Shown piece after piece: positions 1 to 7,384 of a DNA stretch of 11,937 nucleotides. Position numbers and translations under genes: made by a program. A model generated the notes under the pieces. The model ran no database searches, had not been told where the DNA came from, and saw only the letters and a list, made by a program, of their open reading frames with translations. Location: assembly GCA_044867525.1 (NCBI GenBank), contig JBIOVB010000020.1, positions 1 to 11,937 on the forward strand, in the 5' to 3' direction. Each line of letters opens with the position of its first letter. The first letter of the stretch is position 1. Source of the stretch: JALYNX01 sp044867525 (GTDB taxonomy: Bacteria; Actinomycetota; Acidimicrobiia; Spongiisociales; ZC4RG35).

Positions 1-5
1 GCCAC

Positions 6-794
6 ATGCGGGAACGGGCAGAGGATGCGAGTGGGATGGACCGGGCGATCGAAGCGTTCGCGACGGTGAGCCTGGACTTCTTACGCCTCCAGGCGAGATT
101 CATGAAGACCGGCCACTACGCGGCCGAGACGTCCGAGCAACTCGTCGCAGACCTGTACCAGGACGAGTCGAAGATGAATGGCTACTACCTGGATGGACTT
201 GCCATGACGTACGCACTCTGGCCCAACCACTGCAGAATGCTGGCCTTCTTTGCTAAGGAGTTCCTGCCGGGCCTTGAGAGCGGCTCCAGGATCCTCGAGG
301 TCGGCCTCGGTCACGGGCTGCTGACAACGATCCTCTTCGACCGTGTGCCTGACATCACGTACGTAGGCGTCGACATCAGCCAGAGTGCCCTCGACTACGC
401 GTCCCGAGCTCTGGACGCAGCTGGTGTCGAGCAAGGCCGCGCCCATCTGGTCCTGGCAAATGCAGTCGGCACCGACCTCGAACAGTTCGCCCGAGGACAC
501 GGGTTCGGGGCAATCGTCTGCTGCGAGGTGATCGAGCATGTCGACGCCCCGGATCGACTTATGGCGAACCTCGCCTTGTCGGCCTCCCCCGGAGCCCGCG
601 CGTTCGTGTCCACCGTTGCCAACATGGAGGCCGAGGACCACGTCTACCTATTCGAAAACGTCGACGCCATCCGGGCGCTGATCGAGGGCTCGGGATGGGC
701 TGTAGCGGATCAACTGGCAAATGTGCTTCCCGGAGCTGAGGAGTGGAACCCCTTGCCAGTGAATTACAGCGCCATCCTTACGCGACCGGGTTGA
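6..794 (+). CDS. Class I SAM-dependent methyltransferase (5' end uncertain)
   Basis: Predicted cytosolic methyltransferase using S-adenosylmethionine; the acceptor is unknown. The Rossmann-type SAM site is clear: motif I ILEVGLGHG at residues 96-104, an acidic second strand VGVDIS at 120-125, and CEVIEHVD at 173-180, the post-II motif common in the Methyltransf_11/23 type. A helical N-terminal part of about 90 residues precedes the fold. The ATG at 6 is used here, but the frame stays open to the window edge and an internal ATG at 36 (protein starting MDRAIEAF) is equally possible, so the N-terminus is not settled. The gene converges on the next methyltransferase with only 3 bp between the stop codons. 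Given the glycosyltransferases nearby, methylation of a sugar or glycan end is the likeliest role, by context only. Confidence 0.85.
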   Translation: MRERAEDASGMDRAIEAFATVSLDFLRLQARFMKTGHYAAETSEQLVADLYQDESKMNGYYLDGLAMTYALWPNHCRMLAFFAKEFLPGLESGSRILEVGLGHGLLTTILFDRVPDITYVGVDISQSALDYASRALDAAGVEQGRAHLVLANAVGTDLEQFARGHGFGAIVCCEVIEHVDAPDRLMANLALSASPGARAFVSTVANMEAEDHVYLFENVDAIRALIEGSGWAVADQLANVLPGAEEWNPLPVNYSAILTRPG

Positions 795-797
795 CGG

Positions 798-1634
798 TTA
801 GCCCAGGTTGACCGGACGTGGCACCTGACCCTCGGCGTACTCGAGAAGCGTCGGCAGATATGGAAAGCTAAGTGGGCCCTCCAGGTTCTGCAAGAAGGCC
901 GCCGGATTCGCCTGGCCCCGGCGCGCCACGAACCCTGAAACATGGACGACCTCGATGTTCCATTCGAGGCGAAGCAGAGACTCCACCAGGACTCCAACCC
1001 CGGTGAACTCGTGAAACACACCCTCGATGTCGTGCTCCAGCTGATAGGCGCGTCGGCGGAAGCGATCCCAGGTCCAATCGTTGGCCACCCCCAGGAGGAA
1101 TTGCCCATTGACCACGAACGGGCAGTTGTAGGCGAGGATGCGACGCAGATCGCGGAGATACAGATACTGGTCGTACAGGTTGATGTGTGACCAGGACGAC
1201 TGGGCCAGACAAAGTTGGAACTTGCTGGTTGGCAGCTCATCGAGCCGCATTTCGTCGATCACGTGAACCTCGACGGGGCGGTCGATTCGCTCGCTGAGCA
1301 CTGAGACGAAAACCTCGGAAACATCCACGACGTGGTATTCGCCGACCCTGTCCCCGAGGACTTCGAGGACGGCCTGGGTGGATCGCCCGCCACCGGCCCC
1401 GATCTCGAGGACGTTGACGGGCTCTGCGCCCGGGAGGAGCCGCGTGAAAAGAGGGCCGTAGAGTCGGATCAGGTCGGTGATCTCCCCCCATTCATCACCC
1501 GGTAGGCGGATCTCGGAGTCGGAGCGGGTCATCTCCGAGCCATCCCAGGACTCCTCCATCCGGTAGCCGCCCGTTTGCCAGCGACGGGCGTACTCGTCGA
1601 AATCCTTGCCCACCTCTCCGGGTGTCTTGGCCAA
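798..1634 (-). CDS. Class I SAM-dependent methyltransferase, probably a sugar O-methyltransferase
   Basis: A 278-residue cytosolic protein with a SAM-binding fold. Motif I VLEIGAGGGR lies at residues 75-84, the second strand with acidic residue VVDVS at 102-106, and a post-I/II segment around CLAQSSWSHI at 142-151. It starts at TTG: no ATG lies nearby upstream, and a strong AAGGAGGG Shine-Dalgarno sits 4 nt before the TTG. It is divergently oriented from the large glycosyltransferase at 1703 with 68 bp between starts, so the two may share a control region. Substrate specificity cannot be read from the sequence. The SSWSHIN-type stretch and the polysaccharide context suggest methylation of a sugar or nucleotide-sugar, which is inference. 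It is not a close sequence relative of the first methyltransferase, because the SAM motifs and flanks differ. Confidence 0.85.
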   Translation of the reverse strand: MAKTPGEVGKDFDEYARRWQTGGYRMEESWDGSEMTRSDSEIRLPGDEWGEITDLIRLYGPLFTRLLPGAEPVNVLEIGAGGGRSTQAVLEVLGDRVGEYHVVDVSEVFVSVLSERIDRPVEVHVIDEMRLDELPTSKFQLCLAQSSWSHINLYDQYLYLRDLRRILAYNCPFVVNGQFLLGVANDWTWDRFRRRAYQLEHDIEGVFHEFTGVGVLVESLLRLEWNIEVVHVSGFVARRGQANPAAFLQNLEGPLSFPYLPTLLEYAEGQVPRPVNLG

Positions 1635-1638
1635 ATCG

Positions 1639-1646
1639 CCCTCCTT
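1639..1646 (-). promoter_or_regulatory. Strong ribosome binding site deciding a TTG start
   Basis: AAGGAGGG on the minus strand, 4 nt upstream of the TTG at 1634. It is the best Shine-Dalgarno match in the window and the main reason for accepting the TTG start of the methyltransferase at 798-1634. The 68-bp divergent gap it lies in (1635-1702) shows no convincing -35/-10 pair on either strand. Confidence 0.7.
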
Positions 1647-1702
1647 GGGTGAGTGGGTCGGTGATCCTCATCCGGCCAACTCAGCGAATCGGTCGAGGAT
1701 AG

Positions 1703-4444
1703 GTGCCCTTGGAGACTCCCCCGTCCCGGCTAGGGTCGCGCACGAATGAGCCTGCCACGGGCTATCAGGATCCTCTGCGCGCGCTGCGTGCCAGGATGAG
1801 GACCCTCTCCGCGTTGCTCAGGTCGAGGCGTGGGCTGTTGCTCATGTTGGCCACGGCGGCCGGTTCTACCGCGCTGTTCACTCCATCGCCGTGGTCCGAG
1901 ATTCTCGGGACGCTCGCCATCCTCAGTTTCGGGTCTCTCCTCCTGGTCCTCAGTGTCCGCATAAGCGACCTCGTGGCCAGGGTCGGGCGCACCGAGCGCA
2001 ACCTGAGGCGCCAGCCGGTCCCGACCCCGCCGAGGAGCCGGCCGGGTGACGCCGATGAACGCATCGCCATGCGGATGACAAGCGCGGTCGACATGTTGGA
2101 GACCTCCATCCGCCAGCTCGATGAAGCAGATATCGACGACGAAGGAGTGGATGTCGGCAAGCCGTGGGTGACCGTGGTTGTCCCTTGCCACAACGAGGAA
2201 CAGTTTGTCACCAGCACCCTTCGGTCGGTGGCCAACCAGACCTTCGCCAATTGGGAGTGCATAGTCGTCGACGATGCCTCAACCGATGGCTCGCTGAGGG
2301 AGATCTGGTCCATCGTAAGAACGGACAGTCGTTTTCGGGTGTTGCGACACCAGCAGAACGGTGGCCTCAGTGCCTCGCGCAACACGGGGCTCCGAGCGGC
2401 TCGGGGCCGCTACATCACATTCCTCGACTCCGATGACCTGTTGATGCGGGACAGCCTCATGGATCGGGTAGCCACCCTGGTCAATGCCGAACCCGATCCC
2501 CACGTGATCGGGGCGTTCTGTGGCGTGACCATCGGCCACGAGGAAGCCGTCCTCGAGGACTACCCGGCGCGCATGGAGTTCGACGCGGATCGTGTGGTGG
2601 ACCTGGTGACGGCCGACGCGGAGTGCCCGTTCAATGCACACGCGCCCCTGCTCGTCACCGAGAAGCTCCGGGCCCTCGGCGGGTTCGATGAATCCATGCG
2701 GCTTGGAGCCGAGGACTGGGATCTTTGGTACCGGGCGATGCGCAATGGGTACGTCTTCGTCCCCTCCAAGTTTCGCACCGCGGTCTATCGCCAGAAACGG
2801 CACTCAATGGTCAGGTCGATGGCGGACGGGCATGTGCTCGAGGCGTCGCGGCTGATCCACGCCGCCCATCAGCCGGCAGACCCGCGCATCCTCACCGCAC
2901 CTTCTCCAACTCCACTGACCCGGCCAATCGCCGAATACCAGGCAGCGCTGCGTCTCGCCGACCGCGCCGTCCGATTCGCTGCGATGGCCCTGGTCGCCGG
3001 GGACGAAGCGGCCGCCAGCCGCGCCCTGACCACGATCTCCTCCGTGCCCCCCGCACTCATGAGTCGTCACCTCGACCTCGACGATCTCACCAGTCGGGGA
3101 ATGCAACGGGCATTGGCGCTCGGCCCCAGCGAGCTGGATGCGATATCGACACTTTCCCGGCCGATCCGTGATCGGCTCCAGGCACTGATCGACGCAGCGC
3201 TCGCCGGGTACGAGCCCGAGCGGACAGATCCCATCGACCCGGTGTCGGTAGGGGCATTGCTGATCCCACAGCATGCCGGACAACTGGGCGGCATGATCCT
3301 GGCAGCCGAGGACGCCGGCTTCGCCCACGGCGACATGGCAGTGCTGATGATCGAGCGCGAAGGTGGCGCCCAGGGCGTGGCCGACGAGCTCGGGGACACC
3401 CTCCCCGGATGGTCACTCAACAGATGGTCACTCCTTCGTGGAACGTGCCGCGCGGTGGTGGTGGGACAAATCCGGACCGCCGTCGTGGATCGGATTGCCG
3501 ACGCCGTTGCCAGCTCGGAAGGCCAATTGATAGAGGTCCCGCAACCGAACGTCGATGTGATGGTCATCGAGGAGGCGCATCGCAACCCAATCGAATCGAA
3601 TGGTCGAGGCGGACCGGTGACCATCGCCCGATCGGTGGTCGCCCTCGCGCCGACAACGGACGGGAGAGATGTCGATCCAGCGGCGACCTGGCTCGTCGAA
3701 GAAGCCCCTCGGACCACTTTCGACGCAGTGGCGATGGCGGGCTTCCGCGGCCGCCATAGCGGGGAGCGAGTCGTGATCATCGGAAATGGCCCCTCCCTCA
3801 ACGAGCTCGACCTGACCCGGCTCAAGAGCGAGAACACCATCGCGGTCAACGCCATCTTCTATGCGGAGTCGAAGATGGGATTCGATCCGACGTACTACGT
3901 GGTCGAGGATACGGCAGTGATGAGGGACAATCTCGAGGCGGTCGTCGCATATCAGGCGGGGCACAAGTTCTTCCCCTCGATCTACCGGGACATGGTCGGC
4001 GAGCACGAAAACGTGACCTACTTCATGATGAACCGTGGTTTCTACGAGCCCCTGTCTCCCGATTACTGCATCCCCCGATTCTCCTTCGACCCCGGGCAGC
4101 GGCTTTACAGCGGGCAATCGGTGACCATCATCAATCTGCAGCTCGCGTACCACCTCGGGTTCGAGGAGGTGGTCCTCATCGGGATGGACTTCTCGTACAC
4201 GGTGCCGCCCGAGGCCCACAGGGAGGGTGACGTCATCACCTCGGTCGGCCCCGATCCCAATCATTTCCACCCCGATTACTTCGGCGCAGGCAAGGTCTGG
4301 AAAGACCCGAAGCTGGACAGGGTTCTGGCCAATTACGCCCTCGCCAAGAGCATCTTCGAAGCCGATGGCCGGCGTATCGTCAACGCCACCGCCGGGGGTC
4401 GCTTGGAGCTGTTCGAGAGAGTCGACTACACCGAGCTGTTCTGA
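1703..4444 (+). CDS. Fused GT2 glycosyltransferase and DUF115/GT42-like (sialyltransferase-like) transferase, membrane-anchored
   Basis: A 913-residue multidomain protein starting at GTG, with GAGG 4 nt upstream; an ATG at 1796 is an alternative. Residues about 43-60 and 65-88 are hydrophobic and likely anchor it in the membrane. A GT2 domain spans roughly 154-380: VTVVVPCHNEE at 156-166, VVDDASTDGS at 188-197, the DxD-type LDSDD at 241-245, and the acceptor-side GAEDWDLW at 335-342. Residues about 400-680 have no domain I can name. The C-terminal domain (about 682-913) carries VVIIGNGPSLNELD at 690-703, VNAIF at 715-719, SGQSVTIINLQLAYHLGF at 803-820, LIGMDF at 825-830 and NHFHPDYFG at 853-861. 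This order matches DUF115/MAF proteins and GT42 sialyltransferases such as CstII, which use CMP-activated nonulosonic acids. A downstream methyltransferase 22 nt away is probably co-transcribed. Likely role: adding two different sugars to a surface glycan. The CMP-sugar donor is inferred. Confidence 0.85.
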   Translation: MPLETPPSRLGSRTNEPATGYQDPLRALRARMRTLSALLRSRRGLLLMLATAAGSTALFTPSPWSEILGTLAILSFGSLLLVLSVRISDLVARVGRTERNLRRQPVPTPPRSRPGDADERIAMRMTSAVDMLETSIRQLDEADIDDEGVDVGKPWVTVVVPCHNEEQFVTSTLRSVANQTFANWECIVVDDASTDGSLREIWSIVRTDSRFRVLRHQQNGGLSASRNTGLRAARGRYITFLDSDDLLMRDSLMDRVATLVNAEPDPHVIGAFCGVTIGHEEAVLEDYPARMEFDADRVVDLVTADAECPFNAHAPLLVTEKLRALGGFDESMRLGAEDWDLWYRAMRNGYVFVPSKFRTAVYRQKRHSMVRSMADGHVLEASRLIHAAHQPADPRILTAPSPTPLTRPIAEYQAALRLADRAVRFAAMALVAGDEAAASRALTTISSVPPALMSRHLDLDDLTSRGMQRALALGPSELDAISTLSRPIRDRLQALIDAALAGYEPERTDPIDPVSVGALLIPQHAGQLGGMILAAEDAGFAHGDMAVLMIEREGGAQGVADELGDTLPGWSLNRWSLLRGTCRAVVVGQIRTAVVDRIADAVASSEGQLIEVPQPNVDVMVIEEAHRNPIESNGRGGPVTIARSVVALAPTTDGRDVDPAATWLVEEAPRTTFDAVAMAGFRGRHSGERVVIIGNGPSLNELDLTRLKSENTIAVNAIFYAESKMGFDPTYYVVEDTAVMRDNLEAVVAYQAGHKFFPSIYRDMVGEHENVTYFMMNRGFYEPLSPDYCIPRFSFDPGQRLYSGQSVTIINLQLAYHLGFEEVVLIGMDFSYTVPPEAHREGDVITSVGPDPNHFHPDYFGAGKVWKDPKLDRVLANYALAKSIFEADGRRIVNATAGGRLELFERVDYTELF

Positions 4445-4466
4445 GAAGGAGAATCGGGAGACCTGC

Positions 4467-5192
4467 GTGCGCGAGCCTGATTACCGCTATCGAATCACCA
4501 AATACGACCGATCGATCATCCCCAGCCGGTTCGTGGGCTTTCTCGACGACGGAGTGATCGATGAGTCGGACTGGGTGACCCGATCAGGTCGCAGCCTGGG
4601 GCATCCCGGGTGGGGCTGGGTCTATCACACGGTCCTCATGCTCCTCGACTCGGACCGTCCCAACGTGATCGTCGAGACCGGGACCAATGTCGGTTCGACC
4701 GCAATCCTCATAGGCCAGGCGATCGTCGATTCGGGGCGCAAAGGCATGCTGCACACCATCGAGCTCGACCCCGACATCCACGAAGAGGCGAAGCGGAGGT
4801 TCCGTCTGGCCGGTGTCTCCGGAGTGATCACTTCCTACTGCGGAGATGCCCTGAAGGTGCTCCCCGAGGTAGTGGCCGATGTCGACGAGGTGGCGATGGC
4901 GTTCCTCGATGGAAACCATTTCCACGACCACGTGGTGAAGGAGTTCGGAATGGTCGTCCATCGTCTCCGCCCGGACGGGGTCGTGATCTTCGACAACACC
5001 GCCCTCATAGCCGAAGGCAACGAGGACCCGAGGGTGAACGGGGCACTCCGCACCATCGTGGAGCTCCATGGGGGCAACCTGGTGAATATGCCGTTCTGCA
5101 GCTGGTACACGCCAGGGATCGCCATCTGGCAGCGCCAGCCCTTCGCCGACATGGAGCCTCCGAAGCCAGGCTCTTTCGTCCCTGAGTCCTGA
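4467..5192 (+). CDS. Class I SAM-dependent methyltransferase, CmcI/O-methyltransferase type
   Basis: A 241-residue cytosolic methyltransferase. The SAM site is VIVETGTNVGST at residues 67-78, followed by the acidic strand HTIELDPD at 96-103, and FLDGNHFHDH at 146-155. This last segment is the D-G-x-H pattern typical of metal-assisted class I O-methyltransferases and of CmcI-like proteins. GDAL at 126-129 fits the adenine-binding region. The frame is open further upstream, but those codons lie inside the preceding gene. I chose the GTG at 4467 because GGGAG ends 6 nt before it and no other start codon fits between the two genes. It lies 22 nt after the GT2/GT42-like gene on the same strand, so the two are probably one operon. 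A plausible job is methylating the sugar or glycan terminus handled by that transferase; the acceptor is unknown. Confidence 0.85.
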   Translation: MREPDYRYRITKYDRSIIPSRFVGFLDDGVIDESDWVTRSGRSLGHPGWGWVYHTVLMLLDSDRPNVIVETGTNVGSTAILIGQAIVDSGRKGMLHTIELDPDIHEEAKRRFRLAGVSGVITSYCGDALKVLPEVVADVDEVAMAFLDGNHFHDHVVKEFGMVVHRLRPDGVVIFDNTALIAEGNEDPRVNGALRTIVELHGGNLVNMPFCSWYTPGIAIWQRQPFADMEPPKPGSFVPES

Positions 5193-5215
5193 GCTCGCGG
5201 TCTATCCGGGCTCAG
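5189..5215. terminator. Hairpin between convergent genes, putative bidirectional terminator
   Basis: An inverted repeat pairs 5189-5197 (CTGAGCTCG) with 5207-5215 (CGGGCTCAG), giving nine pairs including one G-T wobble around a 9-nt loop. It overlaps the stop codons of both converging genes (plus-strand gene ending 5192, minus-strand gene ending 5202), where a shared terminator would be expected. No T-run follows on either strand, so it is not a classical intrinsic terminator. It could also only protect 3' ends. Confidence 0.45.
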
Positions 5216-5735
5216 TATCCGAGTCGGAGGCGAGACCCCGAAACGAATTGCTCAGGCCCAATTCGCGGAGTGGGCCTTCCTCCACCTCGTTGTGAACCCG
5301 CCGGCCGGCGCCGCCGGCCGCCTCGACCCTGGCCGACAGGCCCTCGAGAGCACGCCGAGTATCATCACTGAATTCGGTCAACTGGCGATTGACATCCTCC
5401 TCGACCTCGGAGGCTTGACGAAGGGCTCTGGAGACCGATGCCTCGACGCGATCCATGCGCTGCTCGGCGGCCCGCGCTGCGGCCTCCTGGTCTTTCCCCG
5501 ATCGGGCCAGATCCGACTCGAGGCGACGGGTGGCAGTGGTCAACCGTCTGAGCTCGACGCCGACCTCAGACAAGACCTTGAGCACCACACCGAGCATCAC
5601 TGCCAGGAGCGCGCCCAGTGCCCTCACCGCGGTGCTCTCGCCAAAGACGAGAAACCCGACTGCAACCAGCCCCACAACCACGAACAGAGCAGTTCGACGT
5701 GCCCTTTCCGACAAGACGGTGTTGGTGACATTCAC
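5202..5735 (-). CDS. Small membrane protein with a long coiled coil, unknown function
   Basis: I do not recognise a family. The 177-residue product has a short N-terminus with positive charges (RARR at 11-14), then two hydrophobic segments at about 15-32 and 37-56, probably a membrane hairpin. A charged, Ala/Glu/Arg-rich stretch from about 57 to 140 has the heptad-like spacing of a coiled coil, and an acidic tail ends the protein. It starts at GTG with GGGAGG 5 nt upstream; this SD lies beside the SDR stop codon, with 15 nt between the two genes, so it is the last gene of the operon. Membrane plus coiled-coil layout in an export operon could suit a chain-length or scaffold role, but Wzz motifs are not visible. 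That role is a guess from context. Confidence 0.75.
   Translation of the reverse strand: MNVTNTVLSERARRTALFVVVGLVAVGFLVFGESTAVRALGALLAVMLGVVLKVLSEVGVELRRLTTATRRLESDLARSGKDQEAAARAAEQRMDRVEASVSRALRQASEVEEDVNRQLTEFSDDTRRALEGLSARVEAAGGAGRRVHNEVEEGPLRELGLSNSFRGLASDSDTEPG
5302..5320. repeat. Perfect all-GC inverted repeat inside a coding region
   Basis: 5302-5309 (CGGCCGGC) pairs perfectly with 5313-5320 (GCCGGCCG) around a 3-nt loop. It lies near the 3' end of the small membrane/coiled-coil gene, about 100 nt before its stop, and encodes part of a Gly/Ala/Arg stretch (about residues 139-146). In mRNA it would form a very stable hairpin. In GC-rich DNA it could also be a by-product of Gly-Ala codons. 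Confidence 0.5.
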
Positions 5736-5750
5736 ACGATCCTCCCTTCT

Positions 5751-6452
5751 CTACTCGGTGCTGAGGCGAGCCGAAGCTCCACCGTCGACCACCAGGGTGG
5801 CCCCCGTCGTGAACTTGTTGGTGGCGAGAAAGGCGACGGCCTCTGCAATGTCTCCCGGATCGCCGACCCTACGCATCGGTTGCTTCGCGGCGAAGTCGGG
5901 GAGGCTCGCACCCGCCCGGCTGAGCCCGTCCTGCAACAGGTCCGTGTCGACAGCACCGGGCAGCACGCAGTTGACCCGAACCGCCGGGGCCCATTCCAGC
6001 GCCAGGGCCCTGGTGAGTGACACCAGGCCGCCCTTGGAGGCCGCGTAGGCGCTGACCCGGCCGCTGGTCGCCACGGCGTGCACCGATGCCACGTTCACCA
6101 CCACGCCGGAGCGCTCGGCGAGACTGGGATGTAGCGCTGTGGCCAAGAGGAAGGGTGCCCTCAGGTTCACGGCGATCACCCGATCGAAGATCGCAGCGTC
6201 GGCCTCGGTGGCCTCCAATGCGAACCCGACGGCGGCATTGTTGACGAGGACGTCGACGGGACGGCCTGCGAGGTACTCCAGCAGAGTCTGGCCGCAATCC
6301 GGTGTCGCAAGGTCGAGCGTGAGATGATCGTCGGCCTCGCTCTCCGATTCCTTGTCGATGCCGATCACTACGGCGCCGAGTTCGTGAAAAGCATCGACGC
6401 ACGCCGCTCCGATCCCGTTGCTCGCCCCGGTCACCACGGCTCGTTCCATCAT
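5751..6452 (-). CDS. Short-chain dehydrogenase/reductase (SDR)
   Basis: A 233-residue NAD(P)-dependent oxidoreductase of the classical SDR family, cytosolic. The cofactor motif TGASNGIG is at residues 8-15, NNAAVG at 71-76, and the catalytic set is complete: N96 in VNL, S123 in VASVHA, Y136 and K140 in YAASK. The PGAVDTDL segment at 165-172 and a C-terminal TGATLVVDGG at 216-225 are standard for the family, as is the length. D33 after the second strand (GIDK) suggests a preference for NAD(H). Two adjacent ATGs (6452 and 6449) can start it; it begins 2 nt after the dehydrogenase stop. Paired with a cytidylyltransferase, it recalls the PtmA/PtmB pair of Campylobacter legionaminic acid synthesis, but the substrate here is not known. 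Oxidation or reduction of a sugar precursor is the likely role. Confidence 0.9.
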   Translation of the reverse strand: MMERAVVTGASNGIGAACVDAFHELGAVVIGIDKESESEADDHLTLDLATPDCGQTLLEYLAGRPVDVLVNNAAVGFALEATEADAAIFDRVIAVNLRAPFLLATALHPSLAERSGVVVNVASVHAVATSGRVSAYAASKGGLVSLTRALALEWAPAVRVNCVLPGAVDTDLLQDGLSRAGASLPDFAAKQPMRRVGDPGDIAEAVAFLATNKFTTGATLVVDGGASARLSTE

Positions 6453-6454
6453 GA

Positions 6455-7384
6455 CTATGCCAATCCCAATCCGGTGATCAGGTTCTGTACCGCGACCCGG
6501 GTTGTCCTGGCAACGGCTTGGTCGGTGTTGGAGCCATTGTGCGAGCCGGCGATCACGTTATCGAGGCCGAGGAGGGGGTTGTCAGGGGCCACCGGCTCCT
6601 GCTCGAAGACATCCAGTGCGGCTGCGGCAAGCTTTCCTTCGAGCAACGCCGCCAGCAGGGCGCTCTCATCGACCAATGCTCCCCGCGAGGTGTTGATCAG
6701 CCACGCCCCTTGCTTCATCATCCCCAGAGCCCTCTCATCGAACATGTGGTAGGTGTCGGACCCGGCCGGGAGGTGGAGTGAGACAACATCGGAGTCAGCG
6801 AGCAGGCGCTCCAACGAGACCATTTCGAAGCCGGCAACGTCCACGATCGGATATGAGTCATAGCCGAGCACTCGCATCGAGGCCGCGCCCGCCCGCTTGG
6901 CCAGCGCCCTGCCCGAGCTCCCCATGCCCACCACCCCGATAGTGAGCCCGGCCAAGGACCGCCCTCTCACCTTGTGCCAGACACCGCGCTTGACCATCTG
7001 GTTCACCTCGTGCTGTCGCCTCGCCAGCAGGTGGAGGTAACCCATTGCGTAATCGGCGAGCTCCTCACCGAAGACACCTGGCGTGTTGAGCACCGTGATC
7101 CCCAGCTCCTCAGCCGCAACCAGGTCGATGGCGTCGACGCCCACACCCCATTTCGAGATGACCCTCAGGTTGGAGCCGGCCTCCAGCACTCGACGGTTGA
7201 GATCGTCGTCTCCCGCCAGGATCCCGGCGTAACGATCGATAATCGGCAACAGATCGGCTTCGTCGAGCTGTTGGCCCTCGAAGCGAGGGATGTCGACCTC
7301 GAGGCCGAGCTCCTCGAGCCAGCCTGAGACCTCGGCGGCATCTGACCAGACGTGGATACAGCTGATCAGCACCCGGTCAGCCAT
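6455..7384 (-). CDS. D-isomer-specific 2-hydroxyacid dehydrogenase (phosphoglycerate dehydrogenase-like)
   Basis: A 309-residue NAD-dependent enzyme interconverting a D-2-hydroxy acid and its 2-keto acid. The substrate domain has KWGVGVDAIDL at 78-88. The NAD domain has GMGSSG at 153-158 and YDSYP at 175-179, where D176 probably binds the NAD ribose. The catalytic triad is visible: R234 in NTSRGALVDE, E263 in DVFEQEP, and H282 in GSHNGSNT, where the usual Pro before the His is Ser. I place the start at the ATG at 7384, not the ATG 69 nt upstream, because GGAG lies 7 nt before it, the fold begins there, and the longer form would lie inside the cytidylyltransferase gene. It overlaps that gene by 8 nt, implying coupled translation. 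There is no ACT domain, so serine biosynthesis is less likely than making or modifying a keto acid for the glycan. Confidence 0.88.
   Translation of the reverse strand: MADRVLISCIHVWSDAAEVSGWLEELGLEVDIPRFEGQQLDEADLLPIIDRYAGILAGDDDLNRRVLEAGSNLRVISKWGVGVDAIDLVAAEELGITVLNTPGVFGEELADYAMGYLHLLARRQHEVNQMVKRGVWHKVRGRSLAGLTIGVVGMGSSGRALAKRAGAASMRVLGYDSYPIVDVAGFEMVSLERLLADSDVVSLHLPAGSDTYHMFDERALGMMKQGAWLINTSRGALVDESALLAALLEGKLAAAALDVFEQEPVAPDNPLLGLDNVIAGSHNGSNTDQAVARTTRVAVQNLITGLGLA

Noticed and set aside
788..804. Five-pair stem between the first two converging genes as a terminator
   Set aside because: It is short, includes a G-T pair, has no T-run, and is within what chance gives in this base composition.
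3067..4270. Long open frames of 262 and 280 codons on the minus strand
   Set aside because: They lie wholly antisense to the GT2/GT42-like gene, overlap each other, give Ser/Arg- or His/Asp-rich proteins without motifs, and are typical antisense shadows in GC-rich coding DNA.
4227..4466. Upstream extension of the methyltransferase frame at 4467
   Set aside because: It lies inside the coding end of the preceding gene, is Ser/Pro-rich, and the GTG at 4467 has a proper Shine-Dalgarno.
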